From: Mariaggregatimicrobium sp964498785
Lineage (GTDB): Bacteria; Zhuqueibacterota; Zhuqueibacteria; Thermofontimicrobiales; Thiofontviventaceae
NCBI GenBank assembly: GCA_964498785.1
Contig: CAZCJL010000009.1
Span: forward strand, 41,251 to 105,250
DNA: 64,000 nucleotides
Reading direction: 5' to 3'
Within the stretch, counting starts at the first letter, position 1; each line of letters starts with the position of its first letter. The notes below the pieces were generated by a model, which did no database searches, was not told where the DNA came from, and saw only the letters and a program-made list of their open reading frames with translations. A program made the position numbers and the translations under genes. Of this stretch, positions 16,535 through 25,719 are shown piece after piece.

Positions 16535-18380
16535 ATTCCTGTTGCCAAAAAATGATTACCAATAACGTCATGAGTAATGTACTGTGATCTTCAATTCTAT
16601 TTTTATGATGCGTAATTGTTTTTTCAAGCACTGATCTTTTAAACCAGGGAAGATGATTCGTATTTAAAATCGTATCTTCAACCATTGACAAAAGATCGCC
16701 AGCAAGCCAGTTTTGAGTTGGAACCGGAAAGCCCATTTTTTTACGAAAGACAATTTCGTCTGGTAATTTGTGTTCCATTATCGATTTTAATATGTATTTT
16801 CCATTTCCATTTTTCGATTTGAAATAAGATGGCAGCGACGTTGCAAGTTCAACAATTCTGTGATCGAGAAACGGTACCCGAAGTTCAACAGAAGCGGCCA
16901 TTGTCATTTTATCTGCTTTCAGCAGCAATCGATCGACTAACCACGTTTTTGTGTCGATGTATAACAATCGGTTCAGAATGTCCTGTGAATGTTGAATTTT
17001 ATCAAAATAAAATGAAAAAGTATCTTGCAAATACTGACCTTTGGCTTGAAAAAAATCGTCTGAATAGATTTCTTTCTTTATTTTTTCAGTTAAGTAGCTC
17101 GATGTACCTTGATATCGCTTGTTTAACGGAAGGCAGAGCCAGTCATAATATTTTCTGTTGCGTATTTGCCTCATGAGAGATCTTAATGGACTGAAAATTT
17201 TCCAAAATTCCGGTGGTGCTAAACGTTGAATGTTATTAATTTTTCGCATCACATTATAGAGATAATAGCCAGCGAAAATTTCATCACTGCCTTCTCCTGA
17301 TAGCAATACGATCGCGCTTTCCCGCGCCAATTTGGACAGGTAGTACAAAGCTATCGCTGCGGGCTCCACGATTGGCTCTTCGGCAAATTGTACCAGAGTT
17401 TTTATCGATTGAAAGAAATCGTCAGGCTCTAAATTATACAAATGGTGATTTGTTTGATACTTATCTGCAATGGTTTGCGCATACTTTTCTTCGCTGATTC
17501 CATATTCATGATGATAACCAACCGTAAACGTATCTATATGGTTGTTATAATTTTTAGTAAGCGCGACAATTGCACTGGAATCCAACCCTCCACTCAAAAA
17601 AATTCCAAGTGGGACATCACTCAGTAGCCGATTGTCAATACTGTTCATCAGCAGGTCTTGCAAGCGCTCTTTTGCATCATCGAAATGTAAATTTGAGGGA
17701 TGTACCGTGTTCAGGTCCCAATATTCTTTTTCTTTAACAAGACTATTTTTGATATATAAAAAATGACCGGGTTTTAATTTGTAAATATTTTTAAACATCG
17801 TCTCCGGGCCAGGAACATATCCTAAAGAAAAATAGGCATCGAGTACATTTGAGTTTAACACTGCTCTCTCTGCAACTGCTTTTAGGATTGGTTTTATTTC
17901 AGATGAAAACACAATTTTCTCAGAATCGCGATAGTAATAGAGCGGCTTTATACCTAATCGATCCCGGGCAATCCATAAATTGTGATTCCTGCTGTCCCAT
18001 AATCCAAATGCAAACATCCCGTTGAATTTATGCACACAGTCGGTTCCCCATTCCTCGTAAGCATGAATAATAACCTCGGTGTCACAATTTGTTTTAAAGA
18101 TATGCCCCTTCTTTTGAAGTGTATTTTTAATTTCTAAAAAATTATATATTTCTCCGTTGTACACAAGCGCAATGGAACCATCTTCATTAAACATGGGTTG
18201 ATGGCCTGTAGCAATATCAATTATACTTAATCGCCTGTGTCCTAATCCAATGTTTTTAGCAACGAAAAAACCGGAGTCATCCGGGCCACGGTGAGTCATT
18301 AAATTAGTGGCATCGCGGACAATGTGTTCGTCGACCTTTTTCTCTTTATCGAAATAATATATTCCCAAAATTCCACACAT
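16527..18380 (-). CDS. asnB: Asparagine synthetase-type glutamine amidotransferase (glutaminase intact)
   Basis: The 617-residue protein begins MCGILGIYYF, so Cys2, the class II glutaminase nucleophile, is present, followed by THRGPDDSGFF and the synthetase domain with the PP-loop FLSGGLDSSAIVAL near residue 265. It matches the size and pattern of the amidotransferases associated with exosortase/EPS loci. The expected reaction is ATP-dependent amidation using ammonia from glutamine; the true acceptor may be a uronic acid of the EPS rather than aspartate (inference). Compare the second homologue at 35153-37066, which lacks the cysteine. Confidence 0.9.
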   Translation of the reverse strand: MCGILGIYYFDKEKKVDEHIVRDATNLMTHRGPDDSGFFVAKNIGLGHRRLSIIDIATGHQPMFNEDGSIALVYNGEIYNFLEIKNTLQKKGHIFKTNCDTEVIIHAYEEWGTDCVHKFNGMFAFGLWDSRNHNLWIARDRLGIKPLYYYRDSEKIVFSSEIKPILKAVAERAVLNSNVLDAYFSLGYVPGPETMFKNIYKLKPGHFLYIKNSLVKEKEYWDLNTVHPSNLHFDDAKERLQDLLMNSIDNRLLSDVPLGIFLSGGLDSSAIVALTKNYNNHIDTFTVGYHHEYGISEEKYAQTIADKYQTNHHLYNLEPDDFFQSIKTLVQFAEEPIVEPAAIALYYLSKLARESAIVLLSGEGSDEIFAGYYLYNVMRKINNIQRLAPPEFWKIFSPLRSLMRQIRNRKYYDWLCLPLNKRYQGTSSYLTEKIKKEIYSDDFFQAKGQYLQDTFSFYFDKIQHSQDILNRLLYIDTKTWLVDRLLLKADKMTMAASVELRVPFLDHRIVELATSLPSYFKSKNGNGKYILKSIMEHKLPDEIVFRKKMGFPVPTQNWLAGDLLSMVEDTILNTNHLPWFKRSVLEKTITHHKNRIEDHSTLLMTLLVIIFWQQEYV

Positions 18381-19550
18381 CTATTTTAGCACCTTTTTAT
18401 AAACTTGAATAACCCGATCAGCTACATTTTCCCATGAGTTTTTCCGCCCGAATGCAGATATTGCAGAACGATCCCATTTCTCGGATAATGCATAATCAAA
18501 CGCATCCGCTAATTCGTTTGGCTCTCCTGGTTTAACTAACAGCCCATAATATTTAGACGGAACCAGATCGGGAATTCCGCCTACCTGGGTAGAAACTACC
18601 GGAGTGCCACATGCTAAAGATTCGATAACAACATTGGGACAGCCCTCCCATAATGACGGCAGACAAAAAATGTCGGCTGCATTGTACCACTTGTTAGTAT
18701 CTTTGTGAGGGATGAATCCGAGAAATTTAACCGAAGTTGAGATTTTAAGATCGTGACTGAGACTTTGTAACTTATTGCGCAGAGGCCCATCTCCGATGAT
18801 AATGAGAATCGTATTTTTCGCATTCAATTTTGCAAATGCCCGGATCAGATGTTCGATTCCCTTCTCATGAGATAATCTGCTAATGGTAATAATATATTTT
18901 TTATTCGTATCCAGATTACACATTTTTTGAGCAGCGTTGCGATCGATTTTATAAAATTTATCTAAATCAATCCCGTTAGGAATGACAGTCACATTTTCGC
19001 TGTTAATACCATAATCGTTCACGACTTTATTCTTTAAATCGTTACTCACTGAAACAATGTGATCAACCGAATGCAGGCATTTTATCACGATTCTCTTTCT
19101 GCTGTTTTTTTCAAAATAATAAATACTTTCATTGCCACGAATCGTAACGATAATTTTTTTATTAAAAGTTTGCGCCCATTTTATCCCGGCATAGCTGTCC
19201 GGATAAACCCAATGAAAATCAAGTAAATCAAATTGATGCGTGGATATCAGGTTGCTGAAATACTTATTCAGTGACCAATAATACAAAATCCCGTCCGCTG
19301 ATTTAGCCAGTTTCGGAATTGCTAAAAATTTCGGATGTTTGACAGGGAGATGATCGAATATTTCTTCATCCCGAATTTTATTAAAATTTTTATACTGACC
19401 CAACATATAATTGAAGGGAAAGTACGGAATTGGCGCAACAATAGAAAGATCAATTTTTTTTGCGATATATTTTACCCGCTCCTTGACGAATACTCCTTTA
19501 TTCGGTGTAATGTGATTCGGAAAGAGATGGCTGACTGTCAGAATTTTCAT
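18381..19550 (-). CDS. Glycosyltransferase family 4
   Basis: The 389-residue GT-B enzyme starts MKILTVSHLFPNHITPNKGVF, has VTVIPNGIDLDKFY near residue 190, TISRLSHEKGIEHLIRAF and the C-terminal PSLWEGCPNVVIESLACGTPVV signature with the E-x7-E type pair. Enzymes of this subgroup are common in PEP-CTERM/EPS loci. It ends next to the asnB start, so the genes are tightly linked. Confidence 0.9.
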   Translation of the reverse strand: MKILTVSHLFPNHITPNKGVFVKERVKYIAKKIDLSIVAPIPYFPFNYMLGQYKNFNKIRDEEIFDHLPVKHPKFLAIPKLAKSADGILYYWSLNKYFSNLISTHQFDLLDFHWVYPDSYAGIKWAQTFNKKIIVTIRGNESIYYFEKNSRKRIVIKCLHSVDHIVSVSNDLKNKVVNDYGINSENVTVIPNGIDLDKFYKIDRNAAQKMCNLDTNKKYIITISRLSHEKGIEHLIRAFAKLNAKNTILIIIGDGPLRNKLQSLSHDLKISTSVKFLGFIPHKDTNKWYNAADIFCLPSLWEGCPNVVIESLACGTPVVSTQVGGIPDLVPSKYYGLLVKPGEPNELADAFDYALSEKWDRSAISAFGRKNSWENVADRVIQVYKKVLK

Positions 19551-19576
19551 AAATCAGGAATTACTCCAATTATTGT

Positions 19577-20962
19577 TTACATATATCCCAATGCTTCGAG
19601 GCGGTTTTTTAATTCATCGTCGATTTGTACGCCTTCTAATCTCTCCTTGGTATAGGCGTCCTGGTAATAATTTAAATGATCTGTTATTTGATTGTACAGA
19701 TCAGTGGCAACATCCGGAAATTCTGTAATGAGATTTTTATTATCTCCCCTTCCGTTATTAATGTCAAAAAGTTTTTTCTCCTGAGTGAAAGCATTGAAAA
19801 TAAATTTCCATTTTTCTGTTCTCCATGATAATGAAAAACTTCGCTCAATGCCTCTTTGCGTAATTGCCGCGTCATGAATTATGGGAGATGCACCCGAAAT
19901 GACAGGAAGAACGCTTTTCCCATACCAATTTGCTGGCAAATCAATTCCCAAAAAATCAATAATGGTTGCCGGAATATCTAATTGGCTGATTAATGTATCA
20001 AAAGTTGATCGGCCGTGCTTTGCTCCGGGAAATTTAATCATCAGCGGAATACGCAACAATTCTTCGGAAAACGAGCTTTCGACTCCTTCATCGCCGTGCC
20101 CAAATCGTCCCTGCTCGATTAATTCTTCTCCATGATCAGCAGTCAAAATGATGAGAGTATTGTCCCAGTTTCCTGAGCTTTTAAGTTGATCAAAAAGTAT
20201 GCCCAACTGCTCATCAATGTAATGCAGGCTGGTGTCGTAAATTTTATTTACAATATTACGTTGTTCTTTCGTAAATGTATTTGATTCTTTCATTAAGCGC
20301 GCTAATATATCTGAAAGAATTGAATTATTGAAGCCATATTCGTTGTTAAGAACAGGTTTTATCGCTGGCAAGTTATACGGATAATGCAAATCCATGAAAT
20401 GACACCAGATAAACGTTGGCTCCTGGCCGTCAACCAATGAATCATTCAATTTGTGACGCATTTGTTCTGCCGACGGATAAAGGGCTTTTTGCTGCTGCAC
20501 TTCCCGGCGACGGGCTATTTTTCGCAAAAGATTCCACGTTTTGGAATCTCTGGAAATGAACTTGCTCAATAAATTGATTTTTCGATCTCTGTTACGAGTA
20601 CGTTCAACAGAATCCCAAAACTCGGTAAAACCGCGATCATACCCAAATTCCGGTGTTATATATGGGTTCGAACTTAAGCCAATTGTTGTATATCCCTGTT
20701 TAGTAAGAATTTCCGATAAAGTTGAGCGGTCTTCAGAAAGAAATTTCGTGCCGCCGTACATTATCGGATAACTGGATGTAAAGAGCGCCGGAAATGCGGC
20801 CATCGTACCGGGTCCGGCTGCAATTGTTTGTGTGAAATTCGTCGCGTCCTCTTTTAAAAATCTATCAATATTAGGAGTTGTTGAATGTGCATACCCATTT
20901 GCATGAATTCGATCATATCTCAGACAGTCGATTGTCAGAAACAATATATTCACTTTTTCCAA
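19577..20962 (-). CDS. Alkaline-phosphatase-superfamily enzyme (sulfatase / phosphoglycerol-transferase-like)
   Basis: The 461-residue protein starts VNILFLTIDCLRYDR (metal-binding Asp12 region) and contains LIILTADHGEELIEQGRFGHGDEG, the second half of the metal site. In true sulfatases a C/S-x-P-x-R motif precedes the LLTG-like turn and becomes formylglycine. Here the aligned stretch is AAGPGTMAAFPALFTSSYP, with Thr53 at the nucleophile position and no CxPxR. Thr nucleophiles are known in LtaS-type phosphoglycerol transferases and phosphoethanolamine transferases of this superfamily. No signal peptide or membrane helix is visible, so it appears cytoplasmic. Start is TTG with GGGG 8 bp upstream. 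Function on the EPS is unknown. Confidence 0.8.
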   Translation of the reverse strand: MEKVNILFLTIDCLRYDRIHANGYAHSTTPNIDRFLKEDATNFTQTIAAGPGTMAAFPALFTSSYPIMYGGTKFLSEDRSTLSEILTKQGYTTIGLSSNPYITPEFGYDRGFTEFWDSVERTRNRDRKINLLSKFISRDSKTWNLLRKIARRREVQQQKALYPSAEQMRHKLNDSLVDGQEPTFIWCHFMDLHYPYNLPAIKPVLNNEYGFNNSILSDILARLMKESNTFTKEQRNIVNKIYDTSLHYIDEQLGILFDQLKSSGNWDNTLIILTADHGEELIEQGRFGHGDEGVESSFSEELLRIPLMIKFPGAKHGRSTFDTLISQLDIPATIIDFLGIDLPANWYGKSVLPVISGASPIIHDAAITQRGIERSFSLSWRTEKWKFIFNAFTQEKKLFDINNGRGDNKNLITEFPDVATDLYNQITDHLNYYQDAYTKERLEGVQIDDELKNRLEALGYM

Positions 20963-20966
20963 TGTA

Positions 20967-22145
20967 TTAACCCCTTTTTTTATAAGTGTATTCAGGTATA
21001 ATATAATTACGAAAGGCGTTTGGATTACCGTTCATTCCAGCTTCTGCAGCCTTTATTACATTATACATTTCCCGTGCAGTGACAAAATGTAAAGAATAGT
21101 TTTGCCCATCATTGTATTTTGTGCAGAGATAATCGTACATTTTTTCTGCGGTTGCTCCCAAATTAACATCGTGGTTTTCACCAGGTCCTCCGTGTGTATG
21201 GAGCTTCACTAAAATCCATTCTGGTTTGCCTTTTACACAAATTCCCTGTTGAATCCAAAAATCAATCCGGTCTTGAGCCGGACGATTGATTTTCCCGAAT
21301 GAGCCGGATTCAATTGCCGGGATCGTTAGTTTTCCCTTCCATTTTTTCGACCGTAAACCGATCGGCCCTGTTACCATCATCAAATCAAAATCAGAGGGTT
21401 CTCCATGAACTGTTACTTCAATACCATTATTATATGACTTCGGTCTTTGGGGATCATCTTTCGCATAATAAATACAATTCACCATTTTGGGTTGACATGT
21501 ATTAATCGCCGGGAAGGTGAAATCAGCAAAGCAACCGGTTTCTTTCAGAATTTGAATTTCGTTGTTTACACCACATATTTTAGAGCCAGCAGCATTATCT
21601 AAAGACCAATCGCCATGGACAAAAGCGTATTTCTTGCTTCCATCCGGTAAGCAGAATATTCCCCATTGTGAATAGTCTTCAATGCACTTTAAGATTTTAT
21701 TTTTCAATGTCATTGAAGTGTCAGGAAATGGCTGCATTCGATTATGGTGCAAATGCATCTCAATCTCGCCGTAGCCTTGCAAACACATCTCAACGAGATC
21801 ATTTAGGAAACGATGATCCAGATGTGGGGGATAAAACCACGTATGCTGCGGATGTTTCCCGTCAGCATCTGTGAAATGATTCGCCATGGCCGGATATCCT
21901 TTTGACCAGGCGGCGACACATCTTCTGGCTTCCTCAAAATCAGCACCTCCGTGAAATGGCTCGTAATGATCTGCCACACAAAACATTATGTGAGTGAGTT
22001 TGTTATTTTGCCCTGATTTTTTTCGATGGTGTAAATAAGGTATTATCCAGTTTCCCATCCCTTTTTTCGAAAATTTATTATAAATCAGAAATATCGGAAA
22101 TATACATCCCAGCAAAAAAATGTAAAAAATAATCGTAGCAGTCAT
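20967..22145 (-). CDS. Membrane-anchored protein of unknown function, possibly deacetylase-like
   Basis: The 392-residue protein has one N-terminal membrane helix (residues 3-25). Its body is rich in possible metal ligands: FCVADHYEPFHGG near residue 55, FYPPHLDH, IEMHLHHNRMQPF near residue 130, FVHGDWSLDN and LVKLHTHGGPGENHD near 320. The D, H-x-x-H-like and late His motifs recall polysaccharide deacetylases (NodB fold), but I do not recognise a named family. It sits 4 bp before the sulfatase-like gene and 12 bp after a glycosyltransferase, so a role in EPS modification is likely. Confidence 0.6.
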   Translation of the reverse strand: MTATIIFYIFLLGCIFPIFLIYNKFSKKGMGNWIIPYLHHRKKSGQNNKLTHIMFCVADHYEPFHGGADFEEARRCVAAWSKGYPAMANHFTDADGKHPQHTWFYPPHLDHRFLNDLVEMCLQGYGEIEMHLHHNRMQPFPDTSMTLKNKILKCIEDYSQWGIFCLPDGSKKYAFVHGDWSLDNAAGSKICGVNNEIQILKETGCFADFTFPAINTCQPKMVNCIYYAKDDPQRPKSYNNGIEVTVHGEPSDFDLMMVTGPIGLRSKKWKGKLTIPAIESGSFGKINRPAQDRIDFWIQQGICVKGKPEWILVKLHTHGGPGENHDVNLGATAEKMYDYLCTKYNDGQNYSLHFVTAREMYNVIKAAEAGMNGNPNAFRNYIIPEYTYKKRG

Positions 22146-22157
22146 TTTTAATCAAAT

Positions 22158-23336
22158 TTAGTTTTTTGAAAAATGCGTAATTTCGTCTTCAAATTTTTTA
22201 CTTAAAACAGGCCAACGAAATTCATTTTTTGCCCGTTGCTGACCCTGTTTCCCAAGTCGATTCGCCTTAATCTTGTTCGACAGAAGTTCACAAATTTTTT
22301 CTGCAATTTCGTTCGGATCCAGCGGATTAACTAAAAATCCGGTAACGCCATCTACAACAGCATCCAAAGCGCCACCGGCATTGCCGGCAATAACCGGCTT
22401 GCCCGCAGCATTCGCTTCCAGAAAGACAATCCCGAAACCTTCGGTGTCTCCATCGTCCAGCGTTCGGTTTGGTTGAACAAAAATATCTCCAAGATGATGG
22501 TACGCAACAATTTTATCCTCCGGAATTAAGCCTAAAAAAATTACATTCTCTGAAACATTTTCCTGCAGAACGAGATTTTTTAGATATTCCATTCTCGGTC
22601 CGATACCGCCAATCAGATAAATGACATCCGGGAATCGTTTCTTAATTATTGACAGTGCTTTAATCATCATATCCTGCCCTTTTCGCTCGTCCAGCCGGGC
22701 GATTGTATAAATAACAAATTTTCCGTTGATTCCCAACTCCGAACGAATATCATCATGCGCCTGGCGCTGGAAAAATTTATCTTCTACTCCCGGTGTGATG
22801 ACTGAGGTTTTAAGCGAATCAGACTGCAAATATTTTTTTAATCGCTGTTCTGTGAAATGCGAGTTGCATAAATAACCGGAAGCCTTTTTATAGAAATACT
22901 TCGACAGAAAGTCTGATTTAAGCGGAATTTGCGGAATTTCTTCTCCGTGCAAATATAATAAATAGGGCTTCTTTTTGAATAGTTTTATGAAAAAAGCAGT
23001 CATCAACATGAACATTCGTGCCTGACCGACTAATAAATAATCTATTTGTTGTTCTTTATTAATGTTAGTGACTTTTTTAATGAATTTTATCAACCAGTGA
23101 AACCATTTAAATCGAGGCGAAAGACCCATGTTTTCAGGAATAAATTCAGATCGGAAAATTCGGACGCCGGCTTTTTCAAACATTTGATCAATGTCCTCGG
23201 AATCTTCCTCTGTTGCTGTAAGAACCGCTAATTTTGTTTTAGTTAAATTTAACAACAGATTTTTATAATAATTTTGAACGCCACCAAAAGACGGCGCAAA
23301 TTTTCGAGTTAACAATAGTAGTCGCGGATTTTGCAC
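22158..23336 (-). CDS. Glycosyltransferase family 4
   Basis: The 392-residue GT-B enzyme has an N-terminal FAPSFGGVQNYYKNLL loop, SVITPGVEDKFF, TIARLDERKGQDMMIKAL, GGIGPRMEYL and the C-terminal EGFGIVFLEANAAGKPVIAGNAGG. This last pattern is close to PimB-like mannosyltransferases. Start is GTG, preceded by AGGTGATGTA. Donor sugar cannot be stated with certainty. Confidence 0.9.
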   Translation of the reverse strand: MQNPRLLLLTRKFAPSFGGVQNYYKNLLLNLTKTKLAVLTATEEDSEDIDQMFEKAGVRIFRSEFIPENMGLSPRFKWFHWLIKFIKKVTNINKEQQIDYLLVGQARMFMLMTAFFIKLFKKKPYLLYLHGEEIPQIPLKSDFLSKYFYKKASGYLCNSHFTEQRLKKYLQSDSLKTSVITPGVEDKFFQRQAHDDIRSELGINGKFVIYTIARLDERKGQDMMIKALSIIKKRFPDVIYLIGGIGPRMEYLKNLVLQENVSENVIFLGLIPEDKIVAYHHLGDIFVQPNRTLDDGDTEGFGIVFLEANAAGKPVIAGNAGGALDAVVDGVTGFLVNPLDPNEIAEKICELLSNKIKANRLGKQGQQRAKNEFRWPVLSKKFEDEITHFSKN

Positions 23337-23344
23337 TACATCAC

Positions 23345-24436
23345 CTATTTTAACATGGTATAAAATTCGTATAATATATTTTCACATACCTGCTCATGAT
23401 TTTTGAACCATAAATCATCTGCATAGTCTTTCCATTTATTGAAAACCGGCCGGACGATGAATTTTTTACATTCATTCACATGAATGTTGTTCAGGTGCAA
23501 TGAGTTGATTATTTTTTCAAGATGTTTATCAGGATCGTTCACAATGTTTTCCAGGCTTATGGAAATATCGGAGTATCTGGAGCCAATAATGAACGAAAGA
23601 CGCCAAATCAAATAAAATAATTGATACGGATGATCGAAATATTTTTGTTCAAGAAACGGAAAATGGTATTTCAAATCACTGACCCATTCCAGCAGATAGA
23701 ATCGATCATGCGCTGCAAAATCGCTGATCTTCTTATCTTTTGGAAATGATTTCAAGTCACGCAATGTTGAGCACCACTGGTCTCTGGGGTGTCGAAAGGT
23801 ATGAATAATTCTGGCGTCCGGATAATGCACCCGAAACCACGGCAACCGAAAATCGATCCGATTGAATTGCAGCACCGAAATTCCATCTGCTTTATGTATC
23901 AGCATATCAATATAATTTTTCATATCCTGATTATAAAATGACCGATCCATGTAAAGATTGTGAAGGCTCCATTTCTTTTGGAAAAGTCCTCCGGTTGATT
24001 GCAAATTATCATATTCCGTCCAGTAATTTTCAACTTTGCGATGCGTCGGATCGGCGCCTTCTTTTTTGCGCCGGTTTTTATTCCAGCATCCTTCATTAAA
24101 CGGCTCGTAATAGGCTGTATAACCTTCTGTGTTCCTGAATATATTCCATAACATTGTTGAGCCACAACGAAAACGACCTGTAATGAAAATAACCTCATCT
24201 GTACTTTTCGGAACAGCATTATGAGAAATGATTTCCAACTCCGGATACGGTAGTTGATATTTGTGATAGTCAGCCGAATCCAGTTTGGGTTGCCAGTGGA
24301 GCAGACCCGCTAAAGAATTTTTTAACATCAATTTTAGATCAGGTGTTTGAATTATTTTCGCAAACATCCGAAAAAGAGAATTACGAAAATACATTCGAAG
24401 CCGCCATAATGGTGTGATCTTTTTTAATAAATTCAT
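23345..24436 (-). CDS. Sulfotransferase family protein
   Basis: The 363-residue protein has the PAPS-binding 5'-phosphosulfate loop as FITGRFRCGSTMLWNIFR (near residue 82) and the 3'-phosphate motif as ARIIHTFRHPRDQWCSTLRDL (near residue 220). It should transfer sulfate from PAPS to a hydroxyl or amino group, presumably of the polysaccharide or a lipid carrier intermediate. It lies next to a second, dissimilar sulfotransferase. ATG at 24436 is taken; a TTG six bases upstream is possible. Confidence 0.82.
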   Translation of the reverse strand: MNLLKKITPLWRLRMYFRNSLFRMFAKIIQTPDLKLMLKNSLAGLLHWQPKLDSADYHKYQLPYPELEIISHNAVPKSTDEVIFITGRFRCGSTMLWNIFRNTEGYTAYYEPFNEGCWNKNRRKKEGADPTHRKVENYWTEYDNLQSTGGLFQKKWSLHNLYMDRSFYNQDMKNYIDMLIHKADGISVLQFNRIDFRLPWFRVHYPDARIIHTFRHPRDQWCSTLRDLKSFPKDKKISDFAAHDRFYLLEWVSDLKYHFPFLEQKYFDHPYQLFYLIWRLSFIIGSRYSDISISLENIVNDPDKHLEKIINSLHLNNIHVNECKKFIVRPVFNKWKDYADDLWFKNHEQVCENILYEFYTMLK

Positions 24437-24506
24437 ACTCAAAAGTAAATTAAATACAGACTGTTGCTCGAAAAGCGTTGTAATGCTTTCCCATGAATTA
24501 AATAAC

Positions 24507-25502
24507 TCAATAATTGTTTAAATTGAAAATCTTTATATATTTTTGAATATCATCAATCTGTTCCGTTGTCAGATTGCGTTTCCATTTGTCAATTTCATCT
24601 TTTGCGATTCTATTTCTTGTAAATCCTTCGCCTTTCTTATTTGTCTGGACAAGATAATCTTCTGCACTTTGTGACCATTTTAAATTTACTTGTTCAAATA
24701 ATTTCTTAAATTCCCCGATTGGATTTTCACATAATGTTTCATGCATGGTAATTATCCAGTTTGGGTGTTGCTTAATTTGTTGTTCTAATACATAATAAAT
24801 GGATCCGATCTGGACAGCCATTCTCTGAACTAATGTCGATGCAGTTGATATTTGATCTGTAGTCTCGGACAAATGATCATGAATTAATTGTTCCTGGCCG
24901 AAAATATTTCGTATTGAATCAGGCATTTTTAATTTCAGATAGCTTGCGATCACATTCAATGGATTCCTGAATATCACAACAATGTGTGGATTAAAATTTT
25001 TATCAATCCAGGGCAATGATAAATTTGCATGAACAGATTTAACGATAATTTTCCCCGTCGTTCTCTTTAAAAAGAAAAGGCGAGGCAGATAATTTAGCAT
25101 TTTATCCAATCTTAATTTTTTAGCTCCCGCAATGCGAATGTCGTTTTCAATCCGGAAAAAATCGCTATTGTAATGACTATTGCATTTTTCTCTAACCTGA
25201 AACTCCAATATATTTTGCTCTGGCATAAAATGCTTATTCAGAAGTTGAAGCATTTTGTCTGGTATTCTTTTTTCTGAAAAGTTAGCTTTCCATAACTTAT
25301 AATAATCGGTCTGGTCATCGTTTTCATTTAAATAAGGATATCGATGAAGATTTTTCTTAAATACATAAGCGAGTGGATTTTCTTTTTCATTATCCGGTTC
25401 TAAAAAAAGAGTGCTATTTTTAGCTTTCGATAACACCTTCGCAATCCAGGTATAGCCAGATCGCGGAACTCCGACAAGTAATATTGGTCTCAATTTTTCC
25501 AT
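24507..25502 (-). CDS. Sulfotransferase family protein
   Basis: The 331-residue protein starts MEKLRPILLVGVPRSGYTWIAKVL, in which GVPRSGYTW is the 5'-phosphosulfate-binding loop of PAPS-dependent sulfotransferases; HIVVIFRNPLNVIASYLKL near residue 160 is the 3'-phosphate motif. Its first codons and upstream sequence lie in a roughly 110-bp repeat also found at 26787-26896, where a broken copy of its 5' end remains. No good ribosome binding site precedes the ATG. Confidence 0.83.
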   Translation of the reverse strand: MEKLRPILLVGVPRSGYTWIAKVLSKAKNSTLFLEPDNEKENPLAYVFKKNLHRYPYLNENDDQTDYYKLWKANFSEKRIPDKMLQLLNKHFMPEQNILEFQVREKCNSHYNSDFFRIENDIRIAGAKKLRLDKMLNYLPRLFFLKRTTGKIIVKSVHANLSLPWIDKNFNPHIVVIFRNPLNVIASYLKLKMPDSIRNIFGQEQLIHDHLSETTDQISTASTLVQRMAVQIGSIYYVLEQQIKQHPNWIITMHETLCENPIGEFKKLFEQVNLKWSQSAEDYLVQTNKKGEGFTRNRIAKDEIDKWKRNLTTEQIDDIQKYIKIFNLNNY

Positions 25503-25586
25503 AAACGCGGTTCATTATTTTTTTGTAAATGACAATTTTAAAGAATTCCCTGAACTAACTTTTTTTGAGTGTATTCGGGGATCTCC
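25477..25586. repeat. Direct repeat, copy A, flanking the methyltransferase cassette
   Basis: This 110-bp stretch is about 91% identical by eye to 26787-26896, offset by exactly 1310 bp. A block of more than 30 bases is identical (near 25527-25560). It spans the sulfotransferase 5' end and a copy of the flippase 3' end. Confidence 0.85.
25515..25586 (-). pseudogene. Remnant of the flippase 3' end
   Basis: Translated on the minus strand, this encodes GDPRIHSKKVSSGNSLKL... and stops. That is 21 of 23 residues identical to the last residues of the Wzx flippase at 26825-28303, including its stop codon. Nothing of the flippase precedes it, so it is a leftover from a duplication. Confidence 0.8.
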
Positions 25587-25719
25587 AATTATTTATTAAT
25601 AACTTAAATCGTTCTGGTGCAATATCAACTCCATAGTTTTTTTAAGCAGCTCTCATTATAAAAGGTACTGAACCAACTTCCAAGACTGTGTTCAGCGCCT
25701 TGTTGGGCAAAATCTTTTC

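Noticed and set aside
25587..25719. Transposase or insertion-sequence remnant beside the methyltransferase
   Set aside because: No transposase fragment or terminal inverted repeats were found; the flanking repeats are copies of neighbouring gene ends instead.
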